Shown here: positions 10,001 through 19,930 of the stretch, one piece after another | Layout of the letters: the number at the start of each line of letters is the position of its first letter | Position numbering within the stretch: the first letter of the stretch is position 1 | DNA from: Telmatactis stephensoni | Lineage: Eukaryota > Cnidaria > Anthozoa > Actiniaria > Isophelliidae | NCBI GenBank assembly: GCA_029948255.1 | Contig: JALIZF010001471.1 | Location: 186,001 to 250,000 of the forward strand | Direction of reading: 5' to 3' | DNA length: 64,000 nt | Position numbers and translations under genes: made by a program | Notes under the pieces: generated by a model | Told to the model about the DNA's origin: nothing | Database searches by the model: none | The model's input: the letters and a program-made list of their open reading frames with translations, nothing else

Positions 10001-11543
10001 TAGCCTATTGGGATATAATTAAGATCCTGAATATATAGTTAATTCAATAAAACTTGCTGCCCATCAAACTCAAGCCTAAGCAACAAGACCAAAAGCCAGT
10101 ATGTAGAAATCATTGAAGCAGCTATCTCCATAATATCAATTTAGCAACACAATAGAAAATACAGCTAATCAGATAGATGAATTACTGTTGCATACCTTGA
10201 ACTATGCATGCTTCGAGGTATGCAACAGTAATTCTGCTCTCTGATTGGCTGTATTCTCTATTGTGTGGAATAAATCTAGATGCACATTCAGGGTTACCGG
10301 CGGTTTACTGCTGTCTGTTTTACCATTCACTGCCGGCTATTTTTTTTCTAGTTGTACAATATTTTTATGGTAGACCATCTGTATTTCAGACACCTATCTT
10401 TAGTAGTGGAACCTGCTATTGCTAACGTTAATGAAACCCCTGACATTACTAACCTGTACTACTTCAAAATGACAAACTTTCATCAGGGTGGAACAGAACA
10501 TTGTGTGGTGACCACCACCTGGTCATGACTTTATAATGATCATTTTTGTTAGAAAATAAATCATTTGGATTTTTGTTTTCAAAGATCACGTCCCAACTTG
10601 CATCGACAGAAACATGCACTAGATTAATCTATTTACATCATTGATATACTAGATTATTACAACTTTTAAACTAAACTTACACTTCTTAGCTCTTTGTTTG
10701 TTTGTTTTAGTTCAGCTAGTTTTCTTTCCAAACGGCGATTACTTCTCTTTAAAGTCAAAATCTTTTTACGTAGGACAGTAGCATGTAGTACTGAGGTATT
10801 TGCTGTGCTCGAAGTACTTGTTGAACTTGAGTTTATAATGGCAGCTGGTTGAACAGTTTCATATCTTGATCTTCCTTGATCGTCATAGTGATTCGTTATT
10901 TCAGTTGGTAGTTCTTCGTTTATATCTTGTGTTGGCCTTTTCACATCGAGTTCCACATCAACATGCTGTTGTAAACTAGCTATAGAACTGATAGCTTCAC
11001 GTTTAAGCTGTGAAATAAAATAAGTATTGACACTTAAACTTGTGATTTATTCCTTCACACATCTTTAGCAAGTTATGCTAACCTGTATGATATTGATCGA
11101 TGTGCAATATTAAAGCTTACATTTAAGCTTACCCAACGTTTTGCACGTTTGGAAATCGTCTCCGTTTCTGATGGTATCGATATTGTATCACGGGTGGGAA
11201 TCGAACCCTTTATTAGCACTCTATTCATTTTGAGTCCTTGATCCATATATCGTCTTTCATAGCATGTTGGCTCGAAATGGGCTGAGCACAAGACAGCGTT
11301 CTTGTTCACGGGTTCAGCGAAATCGACTCTGTGACGCTGAACGAATTTCACCCAGCTTTTACGCGTTTTTTGATTTTTTGGGAACTGATGCATTGTCACT
11401 CCTTCAGTGTAGGAGTTGTTACGACAGCTCCTGCCGTTTGGAGTACCAGCAACACAGAACCTCCCTCCTTTTCTATGTTTTTTACTTGGAACACATCCAT
11501 TCGCCATATTGTCTTGATCATCAACAACACAACTTGACGTCAC
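7003..11543 (-). CDS. Kolobok-like transposase with THAP zinc finger, multi-exon, missing one catalytic block
   Basis: Minus-strand exons by eye: 11543-11133, 11007-10681, then a gap, 10004-9569, 9295-9124, 8757-8609, 7700-7509, 7157-7003. Phases match at every listed join. Exon 1 holds a THAP zinc finger (CVAGTPNGRSC ... CSAHFEP) that would bind the element ends. Exon 2 ends in a Lys/Glu/Leu coiled coil (RRLERKLAELKQ). Exon 4 carries a DDE-type core with FVSDRHLSIAKW and FYDIWHVARS. Exon 5 has the probable catalytic Glu in CLEGFHSSLNHWHPK. Exon 6 has LHFNENIH. The last exon ends in a small Cys finger (CCTKCKKPMRGHSKSNC). The intron after exon 4 starts GC (gcaagt), not GT. The expected exon with the first catalytic Asp, between 10005 and 10680, is not found; a foldback element sits there. 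The copy is therefore probably inactive. Family assignment rests on THAP plus TTAA. Confidence 0.75.
7814..8581. mobile_element. 768-bp non-autonomous TTAA element in a transposase intron
   Basis: Inverted ends of about 120 bp (7814-7935 against 8450-8581; AGCTCCTATCACC left, AGTGCCTATCACC right) are flanked by TTAA (7810-7813 and 8582-8585). It has no long reading frame. It lies in the intron between the exons ending at 8609 and starting at 7700. The AG terminus and TTAA target resemble the host element, so the same transposase type may mobilise it (inference). Confidence 0.75.
7940..8126. repeat. Foldback element nested in the TTAA element
   Basis: Arms of about 45 bp (7940-7986 against 8080-8126) begin aacaaataaaatacatttac and end in its complement. 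It is non-coding and gives a third level of nesting within the Kolobok-like element. Confidence 0.7.
9402..9459. repeat. Short stem-loop in a transposase intron
   Basis: ctgaccaatcacat near 9402 pairs with atgtgattggtca near 9445, making a stem of about 13 bp. It is non-coding. Confidence 0.45.
10148..10265. mobile_element. 118-bp foldback MITE where the missing transposase exon should be
   Basis: Imperfect arms of about 50 bp run from cacaatag (10148) to ctattgtg (10265) and include gaattactgttgcatacc and its near-complement. The element lies between transposase exons ending at 10681 and starting at 10004, where the first catalytic Asp is expected. Confidence 0.65.
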
Positions 11544-11732
11544 AAACTGAAGTCACGTGCTATTTTGGCCGCGCGAAAGGTGGACAATATTTATTTAAAC
11601 TGAGACGCGTATTTCAAAGCTAATAACAATTCGCCTACATCAATTTTCAAAATTTAACTTGTCAGATATTTTAGTATACATATTAAGCTTCATAAAACTG
11701 TAGAAATTGGCTTCATGTCACAAGCACTTTAA

Positions 11733-12310
11733 GTTATAATGACTTATTATTATTTTGGAATAATTCTGTAAGATATGGAGGGCAAAGCTCATTCTTTACT
11801 TTATACATGAGAATGGCGATGTCTTGTAATCATCTGTTCTTTAAAGTTGGTAGCTTTGCCATCTTAAGTAACTCATCATAGGTTGCAGATTACGTCAGCT
11901 GTGGTAGTATGACGGACTTGTGCGTAATAAGCTTGGCCTTGATTGAAAGTAAATTACGCAGTCTAGCTATAACGCTTATTTTCCTTGCTACTCGTTTGCA
12001 TACTTCACTGACATGTTTACTGAAATCCAGTTCTTGATCTATAGTCAGTCCTAGTAGCTCCAGTTCTGAATCACACTTTATTTTTACATTCGACATTGTG
12101 ATCTCCAAATCTTTGATTTTATTCTTTGGACCCAAGCTCATAGTTTGATACTTATCATAGTTTCCTTGCAGCAAATTTGATTCATACCATCTGGAGGTGA
12201 TCTCTCCTTCTTTATTCAAAGTATCTTGTACTTCCTTGACCGTTTGACCTGTTGAGTATAGCTGATGGTCATCAGCGTACATAGTTAAAACAGTCATGGC
12301 CAATTAATTA
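11733..12310 (-). pseudogene. 5' part of the LINE reverse transcriptase split by the Kolobok-like element
   Basis: The frame from 12303 begins in the RT palm (LTMYADDHQLYS) and runs through LGLTIDQELDFSKHVSEV to a stop at 11890. A second frame gives SATYDELLKMAKLP and LCPPYLTELF up to the TTAA at 11729-11732. The catalytic YADD is present, but fingers and endonuclease are missing, so the copy is 5'-truncated near 12310. Its 3' end lies at 4570-4876. Confidence 0.75.
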
Positions 12311-13098
12311 AGACAGGAATCCCGAATAGTTTACTAATATTATCGAATGGTTGCAAAGCTTGGTTCGTGAAGAATGTCAAAGACTGTACAACTGTTGCAC
12401 GTGCTAACAAGTTTCACAGGTATGATTTGTACGATTTTTTGATTTCTAATCACGTATTGCAATAGTGAAGTTAAGAAACATGTCTCTACCTCTTCAAAAC
12501 TGACTGGTAAGTACACAAATCTGTAGACAGAAAGCTACTCTTAGCTCTTTCTTAGTGTATGCATTAAATAAAACTGCTGTTCGAATGTTCAAGATTTCAT
12601 TTGTTGCATACACTGGTTAGAGTATGTATCAGTCTCAGATCTAGCTTATTGAACTTAAGGAGTTTGTGTGTACAAATATGTAACCGTATCCGCCTGCTTG
12701 TGTTCAATATAGCCACATTGTCTGAGAACATTTCAAATTGAATTTCTTTCTTTTTTTCTTTCTTGAAATGTAATTTCACTACTGATTGCTGTTTTGCAAA
12801 ATACTCGACAAATTATTTTGATATAGTTGGCAATTCACGCGCAGGATATATCAGAGAGAATCTTCAATTCACATTTCGAAGTTCTAAAACAAAAATTTGC
12901 AAAAACAATCTCCTGGGCCAATTTAATTAAAAGGTTAGCACCCCACATGAGAAGAAACGAATTTTAACAACAACCACCCATGACTGTTTAGTCTCTAAAA
13001 TCGATGCGATGGCTTAAGCACGTTATTAAATAAGGCTTGAAAAATGCAGGTGCTATGAGGATGCTAACTAGCCTGAAAGCTTTTTACCAAAATCATAC
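12311..13098. other. AT-rich spacer without recognised genes
   Basis: Only short frames and pyrimidine/purine runs are seen (for example around 12740-12765). No repeat ends, RNA genes or splice-bounded coding stretches were recognised. Confidence 0.45.
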
Positions 13099-13551
13099 CT
13101 GTATCTTTTGCAGCCAAAGCTTTTTGGATGGCTTCAGGGTGAATGGAGTTATCTTCGGAAATCAAAAGTTACGTATTTGCTGTCAACAGTGAAGATGAAC
13201 TGTGAAGTAAGAATAAGAAAAGTGTGAGCAAATTAGAAAGTACAAAAATTTTACACATGTTATTTCATTCCAAAAGCAAAAAAATAACATTAGTGTTGTT
13301 TGTATAAAAGTAGATGCTTACCTTGCACGGTTGAAAATCCGTTGGTAGATTCTTGCAGCAGTTGTTCAAGTACTCGAACGCGCTTTTTGACAATGGGACC
13401 ATCCACTCTTATCCATGTCCCAGTATCTTTTTTTCGTTTCTTTGAATAGAGATTGATCATCAACTGGAGTTAGAACTCCTTCTTTTAAACTAAACTTTGA
13501 AAACATTTTTAACTTCGATAAACGGGAAACTTCGATAAACTTCTGTAGCAT
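13099..13551 (-). pseudogene. Unknown two-exon gene remnant with TATA promoter
   Basis: ATG at 13551. Exon 1 (13551-13322) reads MLQKFIEVSRLSKLKMF..., then shows a 1-nt frame change at an A run near 13430. It continues as DTGTWIRVDGPIVKKRVRVL up to a donor (gtaagc). Exon 2 (13199-13099) follows a tttcttattcttacttcacag acceptor and reads through one stop into EDNSIHPEAIQKALAAKDT before a gtatga donor. I do not recognise the family. Good splice sites, a promoter and coherent peptides argue for a former gene; the frameshift and stop argue it is dead, unless sequencing error is involved. Confidence 0.4.
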
Positions 13552-13600
13552 TAACTGACTGAATATGAGAATTGGAAATGATCGAATGGAAGTTGTCGAC

Positions 13601-13610
13601 CCTTTATATA
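13601..13610 (-). promoter_or_regulatory. TATA box
   Basis: TATATAAAGG on the minus strand, about 50 bp upstream of the ATG at 13551. That spacing allows a start site about 30 bp downstream and a short 5' leader. Confidence 0.5.
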
Positions 13611-13980
13611 CAGCAGCGTATTAATTATAATTATTATTAATTATGATAAGCAATGAGCAATAGAAAAAAACAAACGAGTTTGAAGTGTATCAGTTCAACA
13701 CTTCTATCTTCTATCTTTTGCTTCAGTAAGTTAAGACGATGCTTATCACGACAATTCGCAACGAGCTTGAACTTGTGAATTATTGTGGAAATACACCTCT
13801 GCCTTGCGATAAAAATATTCAAAGTATTCACGTTCATTCAGAATTTTTGGTTCAATGCAACTCAGCAGGAATTGAAAAGAACGTAATAATATATAATATA
13901 ATATATTTATATAAGCGCATATCCAAATAAATGCTCTATGTGCTGTAACATAAAATGATAAAAAATAATAATAATAAAGA

Positions 13981-14884
13981 CTATAAAGCAAAATAGTTTT
14001 TGAATAGGTAAGTTTTGAGTGGGGACTTGAATTCATTGACAGAAGGACAGGATCTTAATGACAGAGGTAGAGAGTTCTAGAGTTCCAGTGCTGCATAAGA
14101 GAAGGATTGACCACCATAAGTTTTCAGGTTGTAACTTTGTTTTTTTAGAAGAAGAGAGTTTGAAGAACGGAGAAGTCTTGCATTTATGTAGAGTGGAGCT
14201 TGATGGTGCAGAGCTTTAAAAGTAAGTAAGAGAATCTTGTATTTTATACGTTCTGTTACAGGTAGCCAGTGAAGATTCTTTAAAAGCGGAGTAATATGGT
14301 CATGTTTTCGGGAGAGGGTTACCAGTCGAGCAGCAGTATTTTGGATAGATTGGACCTTGTCAATAGAATATTTAGGAATACCAAACAAAAGAGAGTTAAA
14401 ATTGTCAATTTTTGACATTATAAAAGCATTTATCAGTTTTTCAGTGGTTAAGAGAGAAAGAAATCTCCATATCCTGGAAATATTCTTTAGATGATAGAAA
14501 GCAGACTTTGATAGTTGTTTGATGTGAGGAACCATAGAAAGAGTTGAGTCGAACAGTACACCAATATTTCTTGCAAAGGGAGAAGGAGAGATAACATCAG
14601 AACCAAATTGAGTGAAGGACATGGTATTTGTTGGTTGAATTTTGAAAAGAAATAAAGAAGTTCAGTTTTATCCTTGTTCAGCTTGAGCTTGTTAATGGAC
14701 ATCCAATTATCAACATCTATTAGACATTTATTTATGCTTTGTATAGTTAATTGTAGATCATTATTACTGTTGTTGGTAGAGAAAGTTGCGTAAATTTGCG
14801 TGTCATCAGCATAAAAGTGATAACACGTCATGTTGTTTTAAAATATTGGAAATTGGAGAAGTGTATAACAGATTTCTCAACCTT
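13981..14884 (-). pseudogene. CR1/L2-type LINE reverse transcriptase, 5'-truncated
   Basis: Minus-strand RT with palm motif FYADDTQIYATFS (about 14800), then KLNKDKTELLYF, then NIGVLFDSTLSM. The C-terminal half carries HITPLLKNLHWLPVTERIKY and a final SPLKTYLFKNYFAL with a stop at 13981-13983. A frame change near 14640, another near 14830 and an in-frame stop at 14077 show decay. The ORF is followed by a (TTA)n-like tail (about 13955-13980), typical of 3' ends in this LINE group. The upstream endonuclease is missing. Confidence 0.8.
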
Positions 14885-15019
14885 TAATTCGTGCACAAAA
14901 CCAAAAATCATTGGGATCTTGAAGATATTGTTGTAAGCTCTTAAAAAACGCTTCAGAATTAAACAATGAAAGTGTGTCAGTTCTGTTTGTTATTGCCGTT
15001 TACTATTAAAATGGCGTGT

Positions 15020-15600
15020 TCTTTAATTGATTGCTTTGGACTTTTTGTAGGCAGGCAGTGGCATCATTTTCTTGTTGAAATAACTTCAAAAATATTTCTC
15101 CTCAAGGTTTTAACAAGGTTGTGAGGTTTGTCAAGGCCGAATGCCCCCTGGCGAGTTTCAACTAAAATTCCACTGAGTCTGATATGGTATGTCAGTTTTT
15201 GTCTCTGTTGGGAAGAACAAAATCGCCCCTCACCACTGGTGCTGTAAATTGTTTGTCTTTTACGAACGGATACGGAATTTAACGAAAGGCTCCTGTACGG
15301 CTACCGAACAAATAAGTTGTGAAGCGTGAATGGCTCTACTGTTTTTGGCAACAACAACCGAACAATAGGCAAAAGCTTGATACGCAAACATGATTTCATG
15401 AGATAAATAGCTGACTGTAGTAAATGACTATATATTTAAATATGTGCTTTTTCTTCATGACTGCAACATGTATCTTCTTCACTACCATCACTCTCCATCA
15501 TTCTCTTCAGACACTCCTCCAGCTGCCTAGGCCCATCCTTACAAAAGGCAGTGTAAATCTGTATATTTTCATACTTGAAACTCATGGCTGGGACAACTGG
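15020..15600 (-). other. Unrecognised minus-strand open stretches
   Basis: Three short open pieces are seen: one of about 49 codons from an ATG near 15574 (starting MSFKYENIQIYTAFCKDGPR), one near 15270-15420 (including HEIMFAYQAFAYC), and one following a possible acceptor near 15185 (LVETRQGAFGLDKPHN). They look protein-like but are not in one frame and match nothing I know. They may be exons of a degraded gene or element. Confidence 0.25.
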
Positions 15601-16761
15601 AACGGTGGTTACCTCAAACCTAGTCGATCTTCATTCCTCAGGGTTCCCAGGGGTCAGGGAAAAGTCAGGGAAAAACACAGTCAGGGAAAAGTCAGTGAAA
15701 AGTCAGGGAATTCTTTATTTGCTCAGGGAAATCGAGATTTTCACTTGAAGTCAGGGAAAAGTCAGGGAATTTTGCATAAGTAACTAAAAATATTTCTTGT
15801 AGATGCTATTTTAAGTAAAGAAAAAACTTTCAAAAAGAGATTAAATTATTTGGAGCATCAAACTGGTCATGTTAGTTATAACATTTTTTTAGTTTTTGTG
15901 GTTGCCGGCTTAGTAGCCAGGCAACCACTATGCCATCGACTGTGATAGTCCGTAAATTCCGAAATCCGAAGCGATTACGAAGTGAGGACTGAGTATACGA
16001 AATCATTCCGAGATTTAGTCGAACTTTTGTATTCAATTTTCACCTTTAAAACACGAATTTTTATTTATTTATTTTATTTATTTTTACAATATGTACATGA
16101 TAAAACTTCATTTAACATTACTCTTTGACTAAAAAACTGCAAAGTTTTATTGATTAATATGGCTGCTATACTTGTCTACGAACAAACCACGAACACAACC
16201 AGTCCGGTTCATATCCAGTTTTGATGATATGACTGGCGTGACAAAATGGTGTGTGTAAATAAGATCAAGTTGTCTCTACAATATCACTTATTTCTTTGAA
16301 ATGGCAATGCACAAGACAGTGATGGTTTCATTCGGGAGCCAACCCAAAAGTGAAGGGGCCAAGACTTGTTTATATTTGGACGGCCGAACTATTTGCAAGT
16401 CAAGAATTGTGGCTTGTAAACCTCGAGTGCTTGGATCTCTTTGGATGGCCAAAATCAATTCATTTAGGATTCTTGGACAATCGCTATCGTAAAGATAAAG
16501 TTTTGGAGCAGCTCAAGAATTTTTGGGTAGGTTTTAACGATATTTTCGATTGTTGCAAGAGTCATGAGTTGCCGTGACAGACTGACGGCCAAAGGTCATG
16601 AATTCAAAGTAGGCCATAAATTTCAATGAACTTGCTTAAACTATTCGACAAATTTAATACAACAGTAACACTAGCCAACAATTGTATACATATTTTCCGG
16701 AGACCGTTGCTCTGTAGAGGTAAAAATCACAGCTGTATTGAAATGGTAAAAGGTCTTATCG

Positions 16762-16852
16762 CAGCCTCCTTCGCAGCCGTTTTTAGTCTCGTCACGCCAG
16801 GCGAATCCTCACCTGGCGTGACGAGACTAAAAAACGGCTGCGAAGGAGACTA
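16762..16852. mobile_element. 91-bp perfect-foldback MITE with 9-bp target duplication
   Basis: Arms of about 38 bp (starting agcctccttcgcagccg) face each other across a 10-bp loop. The 9-bp sequence gtcttatcg flanks both sides (16753-16761 and 16853-16861). It lies inside the hAT-like element, so it is a later insertion. A 9-bp duplication fits Mutator-type mobilisation (inference). Confidence 0.75.
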
Positions 16853-16987
16853 GTCTTATCGGTTCTTTATTTCAAATAACTGGCAACCACATGTCCTCTT
16901 AGAGTACTATTTTTGTCTTCTGTGGAATAGTACGAAAATAATGACCTGGACACAACTTAAAGGCAGCCATATTGGAAGTAACTTATG

Positions 16988-17030
16988 AATTGTTGTTATT
17001 GTTGTTGTTGTTGTTTGTTTGTTTGTTTTT
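16988..17030. repeat. (TTG)n/(GTTT)n simple repeat
   Basis: A run of ttgttg and gtttgtttg units ending in a T tract. Confidence 0.7.
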
Positions 17031-17161
17031 TTTCTTGTGCAAAATAGTCATGAAAAACTGAGTTTTAGTCAGGGAAAAGTCAGTGAAAAGTCAGGGAATT
17101 TAATATTTCAAAATGGCTGGGAACCCTGTTCCTTCAATCATGGACATATCTGTTGGTACAT

Positions 17162-17822
17162 TTAACCCGTTTGTTTGACAATATTTGTAGTTGGATAGAA
17201 GTCCATAAGAAAGTCCCCAAAAGAAATTTTAATTGCCTTTACAAAACGCGAAGAAGTACAAAGCTTTGAAATCTGATGGAATTGCAAAGGAGGGTTGGAA
17301 GATCTTTTATCATTCATAGTCATTTCACCAACTCTCAAGAATGCAAAAAATGCAACTGCGCACATCGCCCGAAAAAGACAAGTCTCATAATGTGAAGAAG
17401 TGATGTTATGGGCAGTAGATATAATGCGCTCGAGAATTGGCAAAGTTACTGGAAGCCGGTTATCCAACTTAAAACCTTTCTTTCCATAGCCCTTAAGCAT
17501 TTGCAGTATAAAAAAGGTTTTGGTAGGATCCTCAAGACCAGCTAATTAATGAGAATATCCTAATGCAGATACATAAGTATTGACAGTTGAAGATGCATAT
17601 TGATTGTCATATAAATAAGCAATGAATAAGGCAAGCACAGATGGTGATATAGGAAGAGTAGAAGTAAAACTATCAGGCAAAACCGAATTTAAAAATTGAT
17701 AGAAAAGAGACCAGGCTCTTTTATATGTGGGCACAGATGATGGTTGTAAGCTAGACTGCACAAGATCTTTCATTATACGTGCCAATTTTGCGGCTGCAGG
17801 TGAAGGGGAATTGCTGTTCTCA
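17162..17822 (-). pseudogene. DIRS-type tyrosine recombinase fragment
   Basis: Two minus-strand frames (17785-17546 and 17500-17162) match closely the recombinase of the fuller DIRS/Ngaro copy at 31.6-32.2 kb. Shared blocks include SSVPTYKRAWSLFYQF, YVSALGYSH, and FFAFLRVGEMT, which carries the first catalytic Arg of tyrosine recombinases. A frame break lies near 17530. Homology stops after ISFGD (about 17213), almost the same point at which the other copy stops, before the H-x-x-R and Tyr region. The copy is therefore inactive and truncated at both ends. Confidence 0.75.
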
Positions 17823-17858
17823 AGTACGTTAAGGCCTGGGTTTGACCTTCAGATTTTA

Positions 17859-17877
17859 CCCCCCCCCCCCCCCCCCC
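17859..17877. repeat. 19-bp C homopolymer next to the element end
   Basis: Uninterrupted C run (G on the minus strand) 26 bp inside the left TTAA terminus. It is prone to slippage and to G-quadruplex formation. Confidence 0.8.
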
Positions 17878-17920
17878 GCATTGCCTCAAGGTCAAGTGTG
17901 TTTTGAAGCAAAAATTCAAA

Positions 17921-18041
17921 ATGGCGGCCGATGCAGAAGAACGTGTTTCTCCATGTGCCATGGAATCTTTCTTCTTTGGGATCATTTCATGTTTTCTTTA
18001 TCATGTAAAGCAGCTGAATTTTATTCTATTACGTTCAAAAG
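17921..18041 (+). CDS. First exon of an unknown small gene
   Basis: ATG in good context (aaaatggcggcc) opens 40 codons reading MAADAEERVSPCAMESFFFG..., ending one base into a codon at a consensus donor gtaagt (18042). A hydrophobic stretch (FFFGIISCFLYHV) could be a membrane or signal-anchor segment. It lies about 90 bp inside the left TTAA end and points inward, as the ballast gene does in the Kolobok-like element. Downstream exons were not identified. Confidence 0.4.
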
Positions 18042-18853
18042 GTAAGTTCTCATTTGCTAAACTAATTTTGTGAAATTTATAAGTGAATTTCGAGCTTACA
18101 AAGAACTAATTAAAACTGTGCCTTGTATAAACAATAGTTTTTTTGATAATTTTAGGCTAGGGCAGACACCTCTTTAGTTGAACAAAGATATAAACAAAGT
18201 AGCTCCTGCGTTTATGGTAAAATTTATTGAAGTTTAAGGCAAGTAGGCCTTAAGGTGACTACTAAATAAAATGTTATTAAGGCCTGTGTATAGCATCTAG
18301 GCAATACAAAATAAGCTTATACTGCTTTAATAATTGGCAGTAAATATTTGTCATTCATACTTGTATGCCAGGGTCCTGAAGGAGTAAAATGGAAGCTCTG
18401 ATTCGTTGGTTTACTGGCAGAGTACTGAAACTTATAAATAATAAAAAATATGTATACTACTAAAAATTATCAATATCCATACTTGTACATGAGTCTAATA
18501 AAAAGTAATGATAAAAATGTTATTGACAGTTACATAGTGTATATACATTATAAGTCAATTATATTCCTATGTACATTTTTGCTTAACTAAGAATAGGCTT
18601 TGCTATACATATATTTACATGTAATTCTAGTCCTGAACTAAATCATTCATAGCTTTCAATAGGCGCCTACATGGTAAATACGTGTAGCAACTGCCTGTGA
18701 CATATGCATTGCACATGTACTTCACTTATAATAATAATAATGATTCATTGACTTTAATATTTCGTTACACAGACGCCAACATCTGAATACTAGCACTAGT
18801 ATTGCAGTGCCATTCAATAATATTATTAAAAGCTACATGGTTATCATGGATTT
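18042..18853. other. AT-rich intron/spacer, no recognised feature
   Basis: AT-rich, with no long frame or repeat pair recognised. It probably contains the intron of the + exon and the 3' flank of the minus-strand gene. Confidence 0.4.
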
Positions 18854-19283
18854 TTATAGGTGAACAGTTATTTTCCATGCTTTTAATAATTTTAAGGCAA
18901 TTTTCTGTTTTATGTGAATGCTTTCCTTTTCGTGAGAATTTATGTTTAACTTGACTTTTTTCTTGTTTTCACTGACTGATCTAAGTAGAGTGGTTTGGAT
19001 TTTGGTCAATTGGTAATCATGTTTTGATTTGTAGTAATGGGAGGACTTGTTTAATGCAAATTTTCTTTTCAATCTTTCCAGCTCATCAATCTCTGGCAAG
19101 TTACCAAGAACAATTTGTAGAGCTTTTGTTGTTTTGGATGTTTCTTGGCTATCTGTCATGGCTGGTAAGTCTTTCTTGCTGTGAGTGTTATCTAATGTAT
19201 CTGTAGAGGCAAAGCATTCAATAATTATTATTAGATAATGCCTTATAGATGCATCAGATAATTTGCAATAATATTTTTTGCAT

Positions 19284-19930
19284 ACCTATAACTTGTGCAG
19301 TTCCCATGTTGGTCGTTGGTGCTATGTTCTCTGACCGGAATTCATCTCTCTCCAGCTCTTCATCTATCAAAACAAAGCATTCAATAATTAGATAATGCCA
19401 TACACATCTATGCATACCCAATGTATTTTTGTTACCTATAACTTGTGCAGTTCCCATGTCTAAGTTGTCTGGAAGGAATTCATCATCAGATTCTTCATCT
19501 ATAGAAACAAAGCATTCAATTTTTAGATAATGCCTTATACATCTCTGCATACCCAATGCGTTTTTGTGTACCTATAACTTGTGCAGTTCCCATGTCCAAG
19601 TTGTCTGGACGGAATTCATCATCAGATTCTTCATCTATAGAAACAAAGCATTCAATTTTTAGATAATGCCTTATACATCTCTGCATACCCAATGCATTTT
19701 TGTGTACCTATAAATTGTGCAGTTCCCATGTCTAAGTTGTCTGGACGGAATTCATCATCAGATTCTTCATCTATAGAAACAAAGCATTCAATTATTAGAT
19801 AATGCCCTGTACATCTATGCATACCCAATACATTTTTGTGTACCTATAAGTTGTGCAGTTCCCTTGTCTAAGTTGTTTGGACGAAATTCATTATGAGGTA
19901 CTTCATCTATAGAAACAAAGCATTCAAGTA
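19284..19930. repeat. Tandem array of ~136-bp units, each with a mini-exon
   Basis: About five copies start at 19284, 19434, 19570, 19707 and 19842. On the minus strand each unit has a tttctatag acceptor followed by about 55 coding bases for an acidic peptide of the DEESDDEFRPDNLDMGTAQ type, so the array multiplies an exon of the surrounding gene. Units 2-4 are nearly identical and the outer units more diverged. Confidence 0.75.

Larger units (their letters stand above)
4881..11728. mobile_element. Kolobok-like DNA transposon, 6,848 bp, TTAA target duplication
   Basis: Perfect 31-bp terminal inverted repeats start AGTGCTTGTGACATGAAG (left 4881-4911, right 11698-11728). TTAA duplications flank both (4877-4880 and 11729-11732). 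The element interrupts a LINE ORF whose frame is continuous once it is removed, so both borders are exact. It encodes a THAP zinc-finger transposase on the minus strand and a P2X7-ballast-like protein on the plus strand. TTAA targets and THAP domains are, to my knowledge, features of the Kolobok superfamily. PiggyBac also uses TTAA, but its transposase is different. The copy looks defective because the exon holding the first catalytic Asp is not found. Confidence 0.85.
15639..17128. mobile_element. hAT-like element with CAGGG termini, about 1.49 kb
   Basis: Inverted ends CAGGGTTCCCAG (15639-15650) and CTGGGAACCCTG (17117-17128). TTCCT occurs immediately outside both ends (15634-15638 and 17129-17133), a possible 5-bp target duplication. 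Sub-terminal tandem motifs of the gtcagggaaaagtcag type occur near both ends (15655-15775 and 17065-17100). The interior has only short frames, so it is non-autonomous or decayed. CAGGG ends suggest hAT, where 8-bp duplications are usual and 5-bp ones occur in some groups. Confidence 0.6.

Noticed and set aside
15424..15783. 119-codon + frame
   Set aside because: Its second half is the tandem gtcaggg motif of the hAT-like element end.
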